From positions 1 through 64,000 of the forward strand of contig JAILLN010000014.1 in assembly GCA_024693135.1 (NCBI GenBank): DNA of 64,000 bases. The letters are read 5' to 3'. Both the position numbers and the translations under genes were made by a program. Below are positions 20,111 through 28,685 of this stretch, in pieces; the stretch's first letter is position 1, and each line of letters starts with the position of its first letter. Below the pieces are notes generated by a model, which worked only from the letters and a program-made list of their open reading frames with translations, was not told the DNA's origin and did not search any database. Origin of the DNA: Lachnospiraceae bacterium (lineage in GTDB: Bacteria > Bacillota > Clostridia > Lachnospirales > Lachnospiraceae).

Positions 20111-21553
20111 ATGTGGAAAAAGTATTTCTTACCGGCTTTGCTTTCCGTCTCCCTGTTAAGTGCCTGCTCCGGGAGCGCCCCGGCCGATGCACCCGGGGAA
20201 GCACCAAAAGCCCCTGCGGCTTCGGCTGAAACTGCGGCGGATACGGCCGAAAAACCTGCCAAGGATGCGTCCCAGCCGGAAGCTTCCCCTTCGGGTTCCG
20301 TGGATGGCATGGATCCGGCTCTCTTTGGGGACTGGGAATTCATGTGTGCCAATTCTTCCTCCTCGGATTCCGACAGCAGCTATTTTTATATGGCAGCCGA
20401 CGAGCCCATGTCCGGCACCATCTCCATCTACGAGGAGGATGCAAAGGCGTATGCCGACTTTGAAAGCCAGAACTATGAATCCGTAGAGAGGTCCTATCAT
20501 CTGCCGGTGGCCATAGAGGACGGCGCCCTTTACCCCGACTGCCCCAACAAGAAATGGCATGCCGTGATCTCGTCCCCCAAATCCGACAAGGCCTACCGCG
20601 TGACCCTGATCGGGGATAACGAGCTGGTCTGGTATCAGGAAGACTCCTTTGATTCAGAGGACGGCAGCTCCTGGACGAACTATGAGACGCAGACCTTCGT
20701 CCGCAAGGGCTCCCCGGAGGCAAATGACCCTGACCGGTACCGTTATACCAATACCGTCACCGTATCCACCGCAAAGGAGCTTCTGGATGCCATCGCGGAT
20801 AATACCAGGATCTACCTCAAGGACGGGCTGTACAATCTCACCGAGGTCAGCGGCGGGACCACAAACCGCAAGGTCTTCGCGGAGGTAGACAAGCTCTCCC
20901 CCAACCTGGATACGATAAACGTCCAGATCCGGGACGTATCGGACCTCTGCATCGAGGCCGAGGAAGGCGCCACGGCAGAGATCTGCATCACCGACCCTTA
21001 CTCCCCGGTCCTAAGCCTCTATAACTGCAGCAGGGTAAACCTCAGGGGCCTGACCATGGGGCACCATGTGGAGCCGGGCTACTGCAGCGGAAGCGTGCTG
21101 GATCTCTACCAGTCCTACCATACCTCCGTCACCGGCTGCCGCCTCTATGGCAGCGGCACCTACGGCATCGAAGGAAACGGCAGCTACGGCCTCACGGTGA
21201 AGGATACGGAGATCTATGACTGCACCTACGGCATCACGAGCCTCCGGGAAATGTCCGACATCCATTTTGAAAACTGCAATATGCATGATAATACGGAGCT
21301 TGCCATGGTGGATCTGTCCCAGTGCTATGATGTGGAATTTAAAGGCTGCGAATTCACCCACAATATCGCCAAGACGGGCTACAACGGAGCCAGCGCCTTC
21401 ATTGAGACCAACGGCGGAGGCTCGGTAAGCTTTAAGGACTGCAGGTTTGACCGAAATGAATATGCCGGCTTCAAGAGCTCTTCCGACGGAAGTGACGGCA
21501 GTGTGGAAACAGAAAACTGCACCTTCAATGACAAGGAGCTGGGCTTCGGCTGA
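20111..21553 (+). CDS. Right-handed parallel beta-helix lipoprotein
   Basis: 480 aa; lipobox LLSAC; LYNCSRVNLRGLTMGH, SGTYGIEGNGSYGLTVKDTEIYDCTYGITSLREMSDIHFENCNMHDN, FKDCRFDRNEYAGF repeats. Confidence 0.8.
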   Translation: MWKKYFLPALLSVSLLSACSGSAPADAPGEAPKAPAASAETAADTAEKPAKDASQPEASPSGSVDGMDPALFGDWEFMCANSSSSDSDSSYFYMAADEPMSGTISIYEEDAKAYADFESQNYESVERSYHLPVAIEDGALYPDCPNKKWHAVISSPKSDKAYRVTLIGDNELVWYQEDSFDSEDGSSWTNYETQTFVRKGSPEANDPDRYRYTNTVTVSTAKELLDAIADNTRIYLKDGLYNLTEVSGGTTNRKVFAEVDKLSPNLDTINVQIRDVSDLCIEAEEGATAEICITDPYSPVLSLYNCSRVNLRGLTMGHHVEPGYCSGSVLDLYQSYHTSVTGCRLYGSGTYGIEGNGSYGLTVKDTEIYDCTYGITSLREMSDIHFENCNMHDNTELAMVDLSQCYDVEFKGCEFTHNIAKTGYNGASAFIETNGGGSVSFKDCRFDRNEYAGFKSSSDGSDGSVETENCTFNDKELGFG

Positions 21554-21557
21554 AGCC

Positions 21558-22136
21558 TTACTCCTCAGCAGGACCGGTAATATCCCTTAATTCTTCGGGG
21601 AATTCCTCTTCGCTGACTTCCGTCATGGAAAGGTATTCGTTGAAGACATAGCCGTAACCCTTCTTGGACGGAATATAGACATAGGACCATTCGTCTCCCA
21701 GTCCCAGCACATAACCCTTTGTGCCGGGCTGGAGGCGATAGATCCGCTTCGCATCAATGTCCGGAGCCACGCGCACGTTAAGCGGCGTGTCGGAATTGGT
21801 GGTATCAAACGTATAATACTTCCTTGCAGGCTCAGGCTCTTCTAAGGGCTCCGGCTCCTCCTCAGGCTCTTCTAAGGGCTCCGGCTCCTCTTCCGGTTCT
21901 TCTAAAGGCTCTTCTTCCGGAAATGCTTCCGGCTCTGTCTCGGGGACGCTTTCCACATTCCCCGCCACCCTCACATCATTCAGATTGGAATGCCCTCCCT
22001 GCAGGACCGTGGTGCCGCCATGGGAAAAAGAAGAAAGAGCCACGCTGAAAAACCCGATGGCAAGCAGTGCCACCAGGATGTAATATACGATCACCAAGAT
22101 CATAAAATGCCTGGAGTATAAATGAAAACGCTTCAT
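21558..22136 (-). CDS. Membrane-anchored SH3-like domain protein with Pro/Glu repeat linker
   Basis: Start re-assigned to MKRFHLYSRHFM at 22136 (upstream part overlaps the kinase gene); one TM, EEPEEEPEPLEEPEEEPEPLEEPEP linker, then DTPLNVRVAPDIDAKRIYRLQPGTKGYVLGLGDEWSYVYIPSKKGYGYVFNEYL. Confidence 0.75.
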   Translation of the reverse strand: MKRFHLYSRHFMILVIVYYILVALLAIGFFSVALSSFSHGGTTVLQGGHSNLNDVRVAGNVESVPETEPEAFPEEEPLEEPEEEPEPLEEPEEEPEPLEEPEPARKYYTFDTTNSDTPLNVRVAPDIDAKRIYRLQPGTKGYVLGLGDEWSYVYIPSKKGYGYVFNEYLSMTEVSEEEFPEELRDITGPAEE

Positions 22137-22143
22137 GTCACCA

Positions 22144-23043
22144 TCAGGCGGGCAACTGGATATAGATGCCCATGCCTCCTCCCTCTGTGCTCTTGGCGTA
22201 GATCGTGCCGCCATAATATTCCACGATGGCACGGGCCTGGGCCAGTCCCAGACCATTTCCGCTAAGCCGGTTCGAGCCCTGATAGTTCAGCTCGAAGATA
22301 TGCTTCGTCTCCTTTTCCGGAAGCCCCTCCCCGGTATCCTTCAGCACGATGAAGATGTCATCCCCCAGGGAAGATATGGTGATGACAAGGGATCCGGGAC
22401 GGTTCATGTATTTAATGGAATTGTCGATAATATTGCGGAAAAGCACCTTCAACCGGTTGGGGTCTGCCCTCACCAAAAGCATCTCCGACGAGCTGGACAC
22501 GCTGACATGAAGATTTGCGGCCTTGGCACTCTCCATGAGCTCCGACCTCGCCTGATTTGCCAGGTCGATGATATTGACCACGCTGTGCTCCTCATAGGAC
22601 AGGTCTGAGGGCGGGAGCAGGGATGAAAGGTCCTTTGCCTTCATGGCTTCCTTCTCGGCTTCCTCCCGGATCTCCTTCAGCTTCCCTTCCAGAGCCTCCA
22701 TGTCCTCCTTCATCTTTTCGGCTTCAAACCGCAGGACGTCATGCTCCCTGGTCAGGGTCATGTAGGCGCTCTCCTTTTCCTGGAGCAGGGTATGCATATC
22801 CAGGATCTCCTTGTCCTTTTCCGCAAGCTGGATGCCGATATCCTGCTGCCTGGTATCCTCCGCGATCTCATCATTCCTCACATCCGCATAAGTACGGTAG
22901 GTGAAGAGGATCAGGCACAAGCTGTGCATCAGGAATAAGAGGATCTCCAGATAGATCCCGAACCGGAAAAACCCAAAAATCGTAGCAGCATATAGGATAC
23001 ATGCAAGAGCCAGCAGGACTCTCTGTACTTTAGACATTGACAT
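22144..23043 (-). CDS. Sensor histidine kinase-like ATPase
   Basis: Two N-terminal TM segments, coiled coil, FRNIIDNSIKYMNRPG (N-box), DTGEGLPE, GNGLGLAQARAIVEYYGG. Confidence 0.82.
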   Translation of the reverse strand: MSMSKVQRVLLALACILYAATIFGFFRFGIYLEILLFLMHSLCLILFTYRTYADVRNDEIAEDTRQQDIGIQLAEKDKEILDMHTLLQEKESAYMTLTREHDVLRFEAEKMKEDMEALEGKLKEIREEAEKEAMKAKDLSSLLPPSDLSYEEHSVVNIIDLANQARSELMESAKAANLHVSVSSSSEMLLVRADPNRLKVLFRNIIDNSIKYMNRPGSLVITISSLGDDIFIVLKDTGEGLPEKETKHIFELNYQGSNRLSGNGLGLAQARAIVEYYGGTIYAKSTEGGGMGIYIQLPA

Positions 23044-23131
23044 GAATGATCAGCTGAATCCTTTCGTCACGAAATAATAACCTTGGTTTACTATAACTCA
23101 AAATAAAAAGCTCTGCAAGATTCAGCCCTTC

Positions 23132-23716
23132 TTAAGGCCGGCCGCCCTCAAGCACCTTTTTGAGGGGCTTCCACAGGATGAAGAAATAAACGAAGCCGAT
23201 CAGGGCTGTCACAAACTGCACCAGGGAAAATGTGGCCTGGAAGACGCCCATCTTTCCCCTTAAGGGGCTCTCCGCCGGGATCATGGAAGGCAGGAGCCAG
23301 AGAGAGATCGTAAGTCCCATAAAAGCTCCCTTTGCCGCAGATGCCAGCACCGAAAAAGCGATGGGTTTCACCCCGAGAAGCGGCTTCCCGTCAGCGATCG
23401 CCGGCTTCAGCAGGAAGTGGGTCATCAGCACCAGGATCTCATTTCCCAGCATGATAAAGGGAATGATCATCGGCACGGCCGTCATCACAGGAGATGCGGC
23501 AATGATGAAGGCGGTGACCGGGGTGATCACGGCCAGCACCGAGCCCCACAGAAGCCCGGCCGACATGGCGGCAAGGATCAGGCAGAGGTTTATCACCGGC
23601 CCCGTGATATACACGCTGAGACTCTTGAAGATCTGGCTTACCATGCATATGGCCAGAAGCACCGCCGTGACCGCCAGGCTCCTGGTCAGTTTTTTGTTTC
23701 CTTCTTTTGTTTCCAT
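23132..23716 (-). CDS. ECF-transporter S-component-like membrane protein
   Basis: 194 aa, about 5-6 TM: RSLAVTAVLLAICMVSQIFKSLSVYITGPVINLCLILAAMSAGLLWGSVLAVITP. Confidence 0.7.
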   Translation of the reverse strand: METKEGNKKLTRSLAVTAVLLAICMVSQIFKSLSVYITGPVINLCLILAAMSAGLLWGSVLAVITPVTAFIIAASPVMTAVPMIIPFIMLGNEILVLMTHFLLKPAIADGKPLLGVKPIAFSVLASAAKGAFMGLTISLWLLPSMIPAESPLRGKMGVFQATFSLVQFVTALIGFVYFFILWKPLKKVLEGGRP

Positions 23717-23719
23717 TTC

Positions 23720-24385
23720 TTAAATATCCTCCTTTATATCGTCCAAGTCTATCCTCCGCCCGGTATGCATGAGGCGCCTGACATTATCTAAATCATGCGT
23801 TGCCATGACTACGGTGATGCCATGGCGGTGGATCAGCTCCATAAGCTTCAGGATCTCCGCCGAGGATGTGGGATCCAGATTGCCCGTAGGCTCATCCGCC
23901 AGCACAATGGACGGATTGCCCAAAAGCGCCCTGGCCAGGCACACCTTCTGCATCTCCCCTCCGGAGAGCTGCTTCGGACGCCGCCTATGCAGGTGGTCGA
24001 TCCCCAGCATATTCAAGGTGTTGGTGATCTTCCTTTCGGCTTCCTTTCCCCTGCCCCCGATCATGCCATAGACCAGCTCCAGATTCTCATATACCGTATA
24101 ATCCTCAAACAGCCTGAAGTCCTGAAATACCGTGCCGATCTGCCTCCGGTAAAAGGGGATGTCCGCGGGACGGATGGTAGAAATGTCCCTGCCGTTTACC
24201 AGGATGCTCCCCCCGTCCGGTTCGACCTCCTTCAGGATCATGCGGATGATGGTGCTCTTGCCGCTGCCGCTCCGGCCCGTAAGGAGGATCCACTCCCCTT
24301 CCTCCACCTCCAGATTCAGTCCTCGAAAAAGAGGGGATTCATTCCCCTCATAGGTCTTCTGTACGTTTTTAAAGCAGATCATCAC
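23720..24385 (-). CDS. FtsE-like ABC ATPase
   Basis: FKNVQKTYEGN...LLTGRSGSGKSTIIRMIL...IGTVFQDFRLFEDYTVYENLELV...LSGGEMQKVCLARALLGNPSIVLADEPTGNLDP. Confidence 0.87.
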   Translation of the reverse strand: MMICFKNVQKTYEGNESPLFRGLNLEVEEGEWILLTGRSGSGKSTIIRMILKEVEPDGGSILVNGRDISTIRPADIPFYRRQIGTVFQDFRLFEDYTVYENLELVYGMIGGRGKEAERKITNTLNMLGIDHLHRRRPKQLSGGEMQKVCLARALLGNPSIVLADEPTGNLDPTSSAEILKLMELIHRHGITVVMATHDLDNVRRLMHTGRRIDLDDIKEDI

Positions 24386-24687
24386 CCTTCCCGGACATCC
24401 AGGATGGAATAGAACCCGCTGACCCGGAATACATCGGCCACGGCATCATTGGTATTGATGATCAGCAGCTTCCCATTCTTTGAGTCTGCCGCCTTCTGTC
24501 CCACAAAGAGAGCCTGAAGGCCTGCACTGGAGATGAATTCCACCGATTCCATATCTACGATGACCGACCTGCCCTGCATGAAGCACTTCAGAAGCTCGTT
24601 CTTCAGCTGATCGCTGGAAAGTGAATCCAGCCGTCCCTTCAATACCAGGCGTATCTCTTCCCCGTCTTTGTTTGTTTCGATTATCAT
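24382..24687 (-). CDS. STAS-domain protein (anti-sigma factor antagonist-like)
   Basis: 101 aa; MIIETNKDGEEIRLVLKGRLDSLSSDQLKNELLKCFMQGRSVIVDMESVEFISSAGLQALF. Confidence 0.87.
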   Translation of the reverse strand: MIIETNKDGEEIRLVLKGRLDSLSSDQLKNELLKCFMQGRSVIVDMESVEFISSAGLQALFVGQKAADSKNGKLLIINTNDAVADVFRVSGFYSILDVREG

Positions 24688-24697
24688 TTACCTCACC

Positions 24698-25795
24698 TCA
24701 CGATAACGCCACGACCCCGTCTAAGGACGCCGTCTCATCCAGCTTGCCCTGATGCGCCTCCGGGATCCTGGTATTCACATCCAGGAATGTATTCGAATCT
24801 ACCGTAATGTTCTCATCCATCTGTACGATGTCGATCTGGGTACGGATCGGCTTGAACTGGTTCAGGATATAGAGCAGCTGGTGCCTCGTCTCCTCCGTGA
24901 TCCCCGTGTCCACCAGGATGGTCACGTCATAGATCCCGCCTTCCTGAAATACCGGAGACACCTTGGACGGATCCTGGGTCTTCATCCACGCCCGGATGGA
25001 ATTATGCTCCACCACCGTGGCCTCCGTGCCCAGCATGATCTGTACGATCCTCTCCACGGCATGCTTCGTGCCCTTCATCTTGTTCAGTTCATAAGCCTCC
25101 TTCACCAGATTCCTGAGGACATCTTCGCTTAAGAAGCCTCCCTTCAGGTCTATCCCCATCCAGCTTCCATAGACGATCAGAAGCTCCTCCGGACAGGTAT
25201 CCAGATCCAGCAGATCCGGAAGCCGGTCGATCTCCCTCTGAAAATCGTTGTAGATGCTGGAGTAGATGGAGATATAACGATGGAAGAAGTTGTTGCGCTT
25301 GCGGTAGATCTGGGGGAAGGTATCCATGAAATTATCGCCGGTGCTGTCTACGGCAAGATCCCGGAAATGAACCTCTCCTTCTCCCTCTGCCTCAATGGCA
25401 AAATAAAAATATCTCCCCCCTAAATCATACAGCAGGATGTCATTTAAGTCCACGTTTCTTTTTGCTCCGAGCTTCTTTAAAAGGGATATCTTCTCCGGAA
25501 CGCCAATGGAAGGGTCTGTCAGGATCTCGTCCAGATCCCGCTGGCCGCTTCCGATGCCCACCTCCTTATAGTCCAGGGCAAGGGTATATACACTGAAATA
25601 GGCATTCCCTAAGGTAGCCGAATCAAGGGAAAGCCTCCCCCATTCACCCCCCAGGGTGACTCCGTCTATGCCCCGGAAAAAAATGGCATGGTAGCGCTCC
25701 TCCTTGACAAAGGACAGCACCCCGTCCTCTTGGAGTTGGAAGCCCTCCATGTATCCGCTCCGGATCCGATTTTTTTTGATGGAATATCTTGGCAT
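24698..25795 (-). CDS. CIS/phage tail protein I (gpI-like) baseplate protein
   Basis: LPDLLDLDTCPEELLIVYGSWMGIDLKGGFLSEDVLRNLVKEAYELNKMKGTKHAVERIVQIMLG pattern; next to baseplate J-like genes. Confidence 0.75.
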   Translation of the reverse strand: MPRYSIKKNRIRSGYMEGFQLQEDGVLSFVKEERYHAIFFRGIDGVTLGGEWGRLSLDSATLGNAYFSVYTLALDYKEVGIGSGQRDLDEILTDPSIGVPEKISLLKKLGAKRNVDLNDILLYDLGGRYFYFAIEAEGEGEVHFRDLAVDSTGDNFMDTFPQIYRKRNNFFHRYISIYSSIYNDFQREIDRLPDLLDLDTCPEELLIVYGSWMGIDLKGGFLSEDVLRNLVKEAYELNKMKGTKHAVERIVQIMLGTEATVVEHNSIRAWMKTQDPSKVSPVFQEGGIYDVTILVDTGITEETRHQLLYILNQFKPIRTQIDIVQMDENITVDSNTFLDVNTRIPEAHQGKLDETASLDGVVALS

Positions 25796-25842
25796 TGTCT
25801 CACCGCCTGTGGCGTCTGCCCGGGCATCCCCGGACCTTCCGC

Positions 25843-27939
25843 CTATTGTTCGTATGTAATGATCTCAAGCTCCAGATGCCCCAGGTAAAGCAGGCAGTTC
25901 TGGGCCGGGTAAATATCCGAATCCTTAAGCTCCGCCCTGTCCCGCCTCTCCGGGATCATGGACAGATCATAGATATATTCGACACAGTCCAGCTCCTCCA
26001 CGGCGCGGAATACTTCCTCAAATTTCAGCACCTCCCCGAAGTTCTTTTCCGTGCCCGGATAATCCAGCTCACGGCGGAACCTCTCCGTGATCACTCTCCT
26101 GCAGTCGGTATAATGTCTCTTCACATAGACCGTGCTCTTGACGGAGACCCCCACATATACCGGGGGGATGATCTGGAAGCGGGTGGTGATCAGCCTCCGC
26201 TCCGAAAGCCTCTCCGAGATCACTCTCTGGTAAATATCCGACAGCTTCGGGAAGGACTCTCCTGTCCCGGGCATCACGGCGATCCGGACCAGATTTTCCA
26301 TCTCATCCATGACTGCCTTTGCTTTCCGGATACAGAGAGCGGGAGTGGATTTCACCACTTCCTCGTAGTCCTGCGCCGTCACACAGGTATAGGGGGTAAA
26401 CACATCCTTACGGAAGCGCTCTCTCACGTCCTCGAATTTTTCCCTGAAGCAGCCTCCTGTGCCGGGCCCGGGATTAAAGAATAACGGCTCCTCCGTAAGC
26501 CCCGGGGCCTCGAAATAATTGCCTGCCCGGACATTCCCTTTGCGCCCTTCCGTCACGGCGATGCCTCCCATGAAAAGCTCCGCCCCGATATATTCCCCTG
26601 CATCCTCGATGATGATCCTTCCGTCATCTTCCAGCAGGTGATAGGTCAGCGCATCCTCCTCGTGGCGCTCCGGCCTCACAAAATCATAGATCTCCTCTCC
26701 ATTCTGCACCCGCTTTGCAATGAGGCAGAAGGTATCATTCACGATATGCTTCAGCGGGAGCTCCAGTTCCTGATCGTCATAGCCCAGAACCTGGCCTACC
26801 CGGTACTGCCGCATGATCTCCTCGCTGTATACCACCACGCGGACGGCATCCTTGACCTTCTCCGGCTCATAGCCGAAGCGTGCCTTATCAAAGTTTAGTG
26901 TAAACTCTCCATTGCCAAGCCTCTTGTACTGGCAGTACCTGCCCTGGAGGATGGTCTCTCCCTGTACCAGCTCGTACCGGCGGTAGGTAGAACCCTTTTC
27001 CTCCTTGCCAAAGGCCAGCACGTATCCCTCCTCCGGAAAGGGGCTCTTTATGGTGATCTCCTTCGGCTTCTGGAAGGTCATGCACATGGCTCTCGTATCC
27101 TTCTGCAGCACTTCAAAAAGAAAGGCCTCGATGAAGGAGAAGCTGGGGCAGATGTCATACTGGGCAAGGCTGAGGGTGGCGCGGATGCAGTAGCCTTTTT
27201 CCGGATATCCGTCGTAGACAGCCGGCGTCTGCGCGGGCATCCGAAGCCGGATCTCGCCGCTTCCCAGAAATGCCCCGGTATAGTCCCGGACGTTCATTTC
27301 CACAAATCCTGCCTCGGTATAGCATTCCCACTTCAGGGCGGCAAAGATGTTTTCCCTCCGGTCGTCGATGGGATTGCGCTCCGCCTGTTTGTCCACTCCG
27401 ATATAGAAGGAGGTCTCACGCCCCGGCTCCGGCAGCCGGTCTGCGATGAAGGCGATGCAGTTCCCTTCCCTCGGCCTGTCGCCAAAGATTTTGGCAGAGA
27501 TCTTGAGCTCCCGGTCGCAGAGGTATGTAAAGTCATGTACTGAGCCGCCAAACTCCGAATAAATGCCCACAAGATGATGGTCTCCCGTATCCACCGGCTT
27601 TTTGCTTTCAAAGACCAGGTCTCCCAGAAGGAAGCGCTGGGATGCCGGGATCCGGATAGAACGTTTTACATTGCCTGCAGACAGCAGGAGCCTGGCGCAT
27701 TTGCCCTTTGACGGTTTGAAGCCCATCATTTTCAGGAGCTTCAGCCTGGCTTCCAGGCCTACGGTGCCGATCCCCGAGCCCTGCAGGGTCTCGAAAAGGG
27801 TCAGGTTTTCCAGCATGGTCATGCCCGGATCGGAGGGGTTGTAATTCGTCCATTCCCGGGTGATCAGGGGCAGGGCTGACAGATTGTCGGCCATCCGCTC
27901 TGAATAGGTTCTGCTGGCTGTTCTTTCGATTCTAAGCAA
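25843..27939 (-). CDS. Baseplate J/gp47-like protein (CIS baseplate component)
   Basis: 698 aa; REWTNYNPSDPGMTMLENLTLFETL N-terminus and FTPYTCVTAQDYEEVVKSTPALCIRKAKAVMDEMENLVRIAVMPG C-terminal half. Confidence 0.75.
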   Translation of the reverse strand: MLRIERTASRTYSERMADNLSALPLITREWTNYNPSDPGMTMLENLTLFETLQGSGIGTVGLEARLKLLKMMGFKPSKGKCARLLLSAGNVKRSIRIPASQRFLLGDLVFESKKPVDTGDHHLVGIYSEFGGSVHDFTYLCDRELKISAKIFGDRPREGNCIAFIADRLPEPGRETSFYIGVDKQAERNPIDDRRENIFAALKWECYTEAGFVEMNVRDYTGAFLGSGEIRLRMPAQTPAVYDGYPEKGYCIRATLSLAQYDICPSFSFIEAFLFEVLQKDTRAMCMTFQKPKEITIKSPFPEEGYVLAFGKEEKGSTYRRYELVQGETILQGRYCQYKRLGNGEFTLNFDKARFGYEPEKVKDAVRVVVYSEEIMRQYRVGQVLGYDDQELELPLKHIVNDTFCLIAKRVQNGEEIYDFVRPERHEEDALTYHLLEDDGRIIIEDAGEYIGAELFMGGIAVTEGRKGNVRAGNYFEAPGLTEEPLFFNPGPGTGGCFREKFEDVRERFRKDVFTPYTCVTAQDYEEVVKSTPALCIRKAKAVMDEMENLVRIAVMPGTGESFPKLSDIYQRVISERLSERRLITTRFQIIPPVYVGVSVKSTVYVKRHYTDCRRVITERFRRELDYPGTEKNFGEVLKFEEVFRAVEELDCVEYIYDLSMIPERRDRAELKDSDIYPAQNCLLYLGHLELEIITYEQ

Positions 27940-27990
27940 AGTATATAACCTCTCTCATTTGAACTTGTTCTATGTATCCTGCTCGGTTAC

Positions 27991-28050
27991 GCCGCCGGCA
28001 CAGTCACACTGCCGGCACAGTCACGCCGCCGGCACAGTCACACTGCCGGC
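27991..28050. repeat. Short GC-rich 17-bp tandem repeat
   Basis: CGCCGGCACAGTCACAC / TGCCGGCACAGTCACGC / CGCCGGCACAGTCACAC / TGCCGGCGGG. Confidence 0.8.
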
Positions 28051-28282
28051 GGGCCTTGCATTTCCACGTCGCCTCACCGCTCACTTAATGCGGAGCTTCC
28101 CGCTGGCTTCGACTATGCAAGCTCGTCCATGCGAGCCAACGATAAAGCGTGTTGTCTCGCATGACGGCAGATCTTGCAAGTCTACGCAGGCGACAATCTC
28201 CGCGTGTTCGCGGTAAGAGGCTCCTTAGGAAACGTCAAGGCCCGCAAGCGGCTCACACTTCGCAAAATACATGGAAGCAATC

Positions 28283-28398
28283 GAAGACTGCTTCGGACAT
28301 GTATTATTCCCTCATGTTCTATGCTTCTTTTATACGTTATGAAGACTGTTTCAAACATGTAGTATCTCTTCACGTTCTATGCATCTTTTATTCGTTAC
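28283..28398. repeat. 58-bp direct tandem repeat, two diverged copies
   Basis: GAAGACTGcTTCggACATGTAtTAT...GTTCTATGCtTCTTTTATaCGTTAtG (28283) repeated as GAAGACTGtTTCaaACATGTAgTAT...GTTCTATGCaTCTTTTATtCGTTAC (28341). Confidence 0.8.
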
Positions 28399-28434
28399 GC
28401 AGGCTGGATCGAATATGCACAGCGTGGAGGGGGA

Positions 28435-28657
28435 GCCGGGGAAAATGATATCTGCAAGGCCCTAATGCCGGCGTTTCTTAGCGAGACCGAGTCTCATAAA
28501 TTTCGCGAGTGCGAAGGCCGGGCTTGCGCCACAAAGGCTATAGCCCTGTGGAAATCTGGCCTGGCGCAAGACCGGAACAGCGCCGAGCGAAATTTTGTCA
28601 TGAGACGATGGTCGAGCGGAGATCCGACCGAGCGCCGGCAGATATCATTTTTCCGGC
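28435..28657. other. Large nested imperfect inverted repeat (structured RNA or palindromic mobile element candidate)
   Basis: Arms: 28435-28455 GCCGGGGAAAATGATATCTGC with 28638-28657 GCAGATATCATTTTTCCGGC; 28491-28506 GTCTCATAAATTTCGC with 28587-28606 GCGAAATTTTGTCATGAGAC; 28523-28531 CTTGCGCCA with 28562-28570 TGGCGCAAG; apical CCACA...TGTGG. Confidence 0.75.
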
Positions 28658-28685
28658 GACCGCAAACATAAGTATATCACTTTGT

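Noticed and set aside
22137-22256. N-terminal 40 residues of the 232-aa ORF at 21558..22256
   Set aside because: This stretch overlaps the kinase gene ending at 22144; a better start (MKRFHLYS) lies at 22136.
27991-28050. Mini CRISPR or iteron array
   Set aside because: 17-bp units directly abut with no spacers, and no cas or rep gene is nearby.
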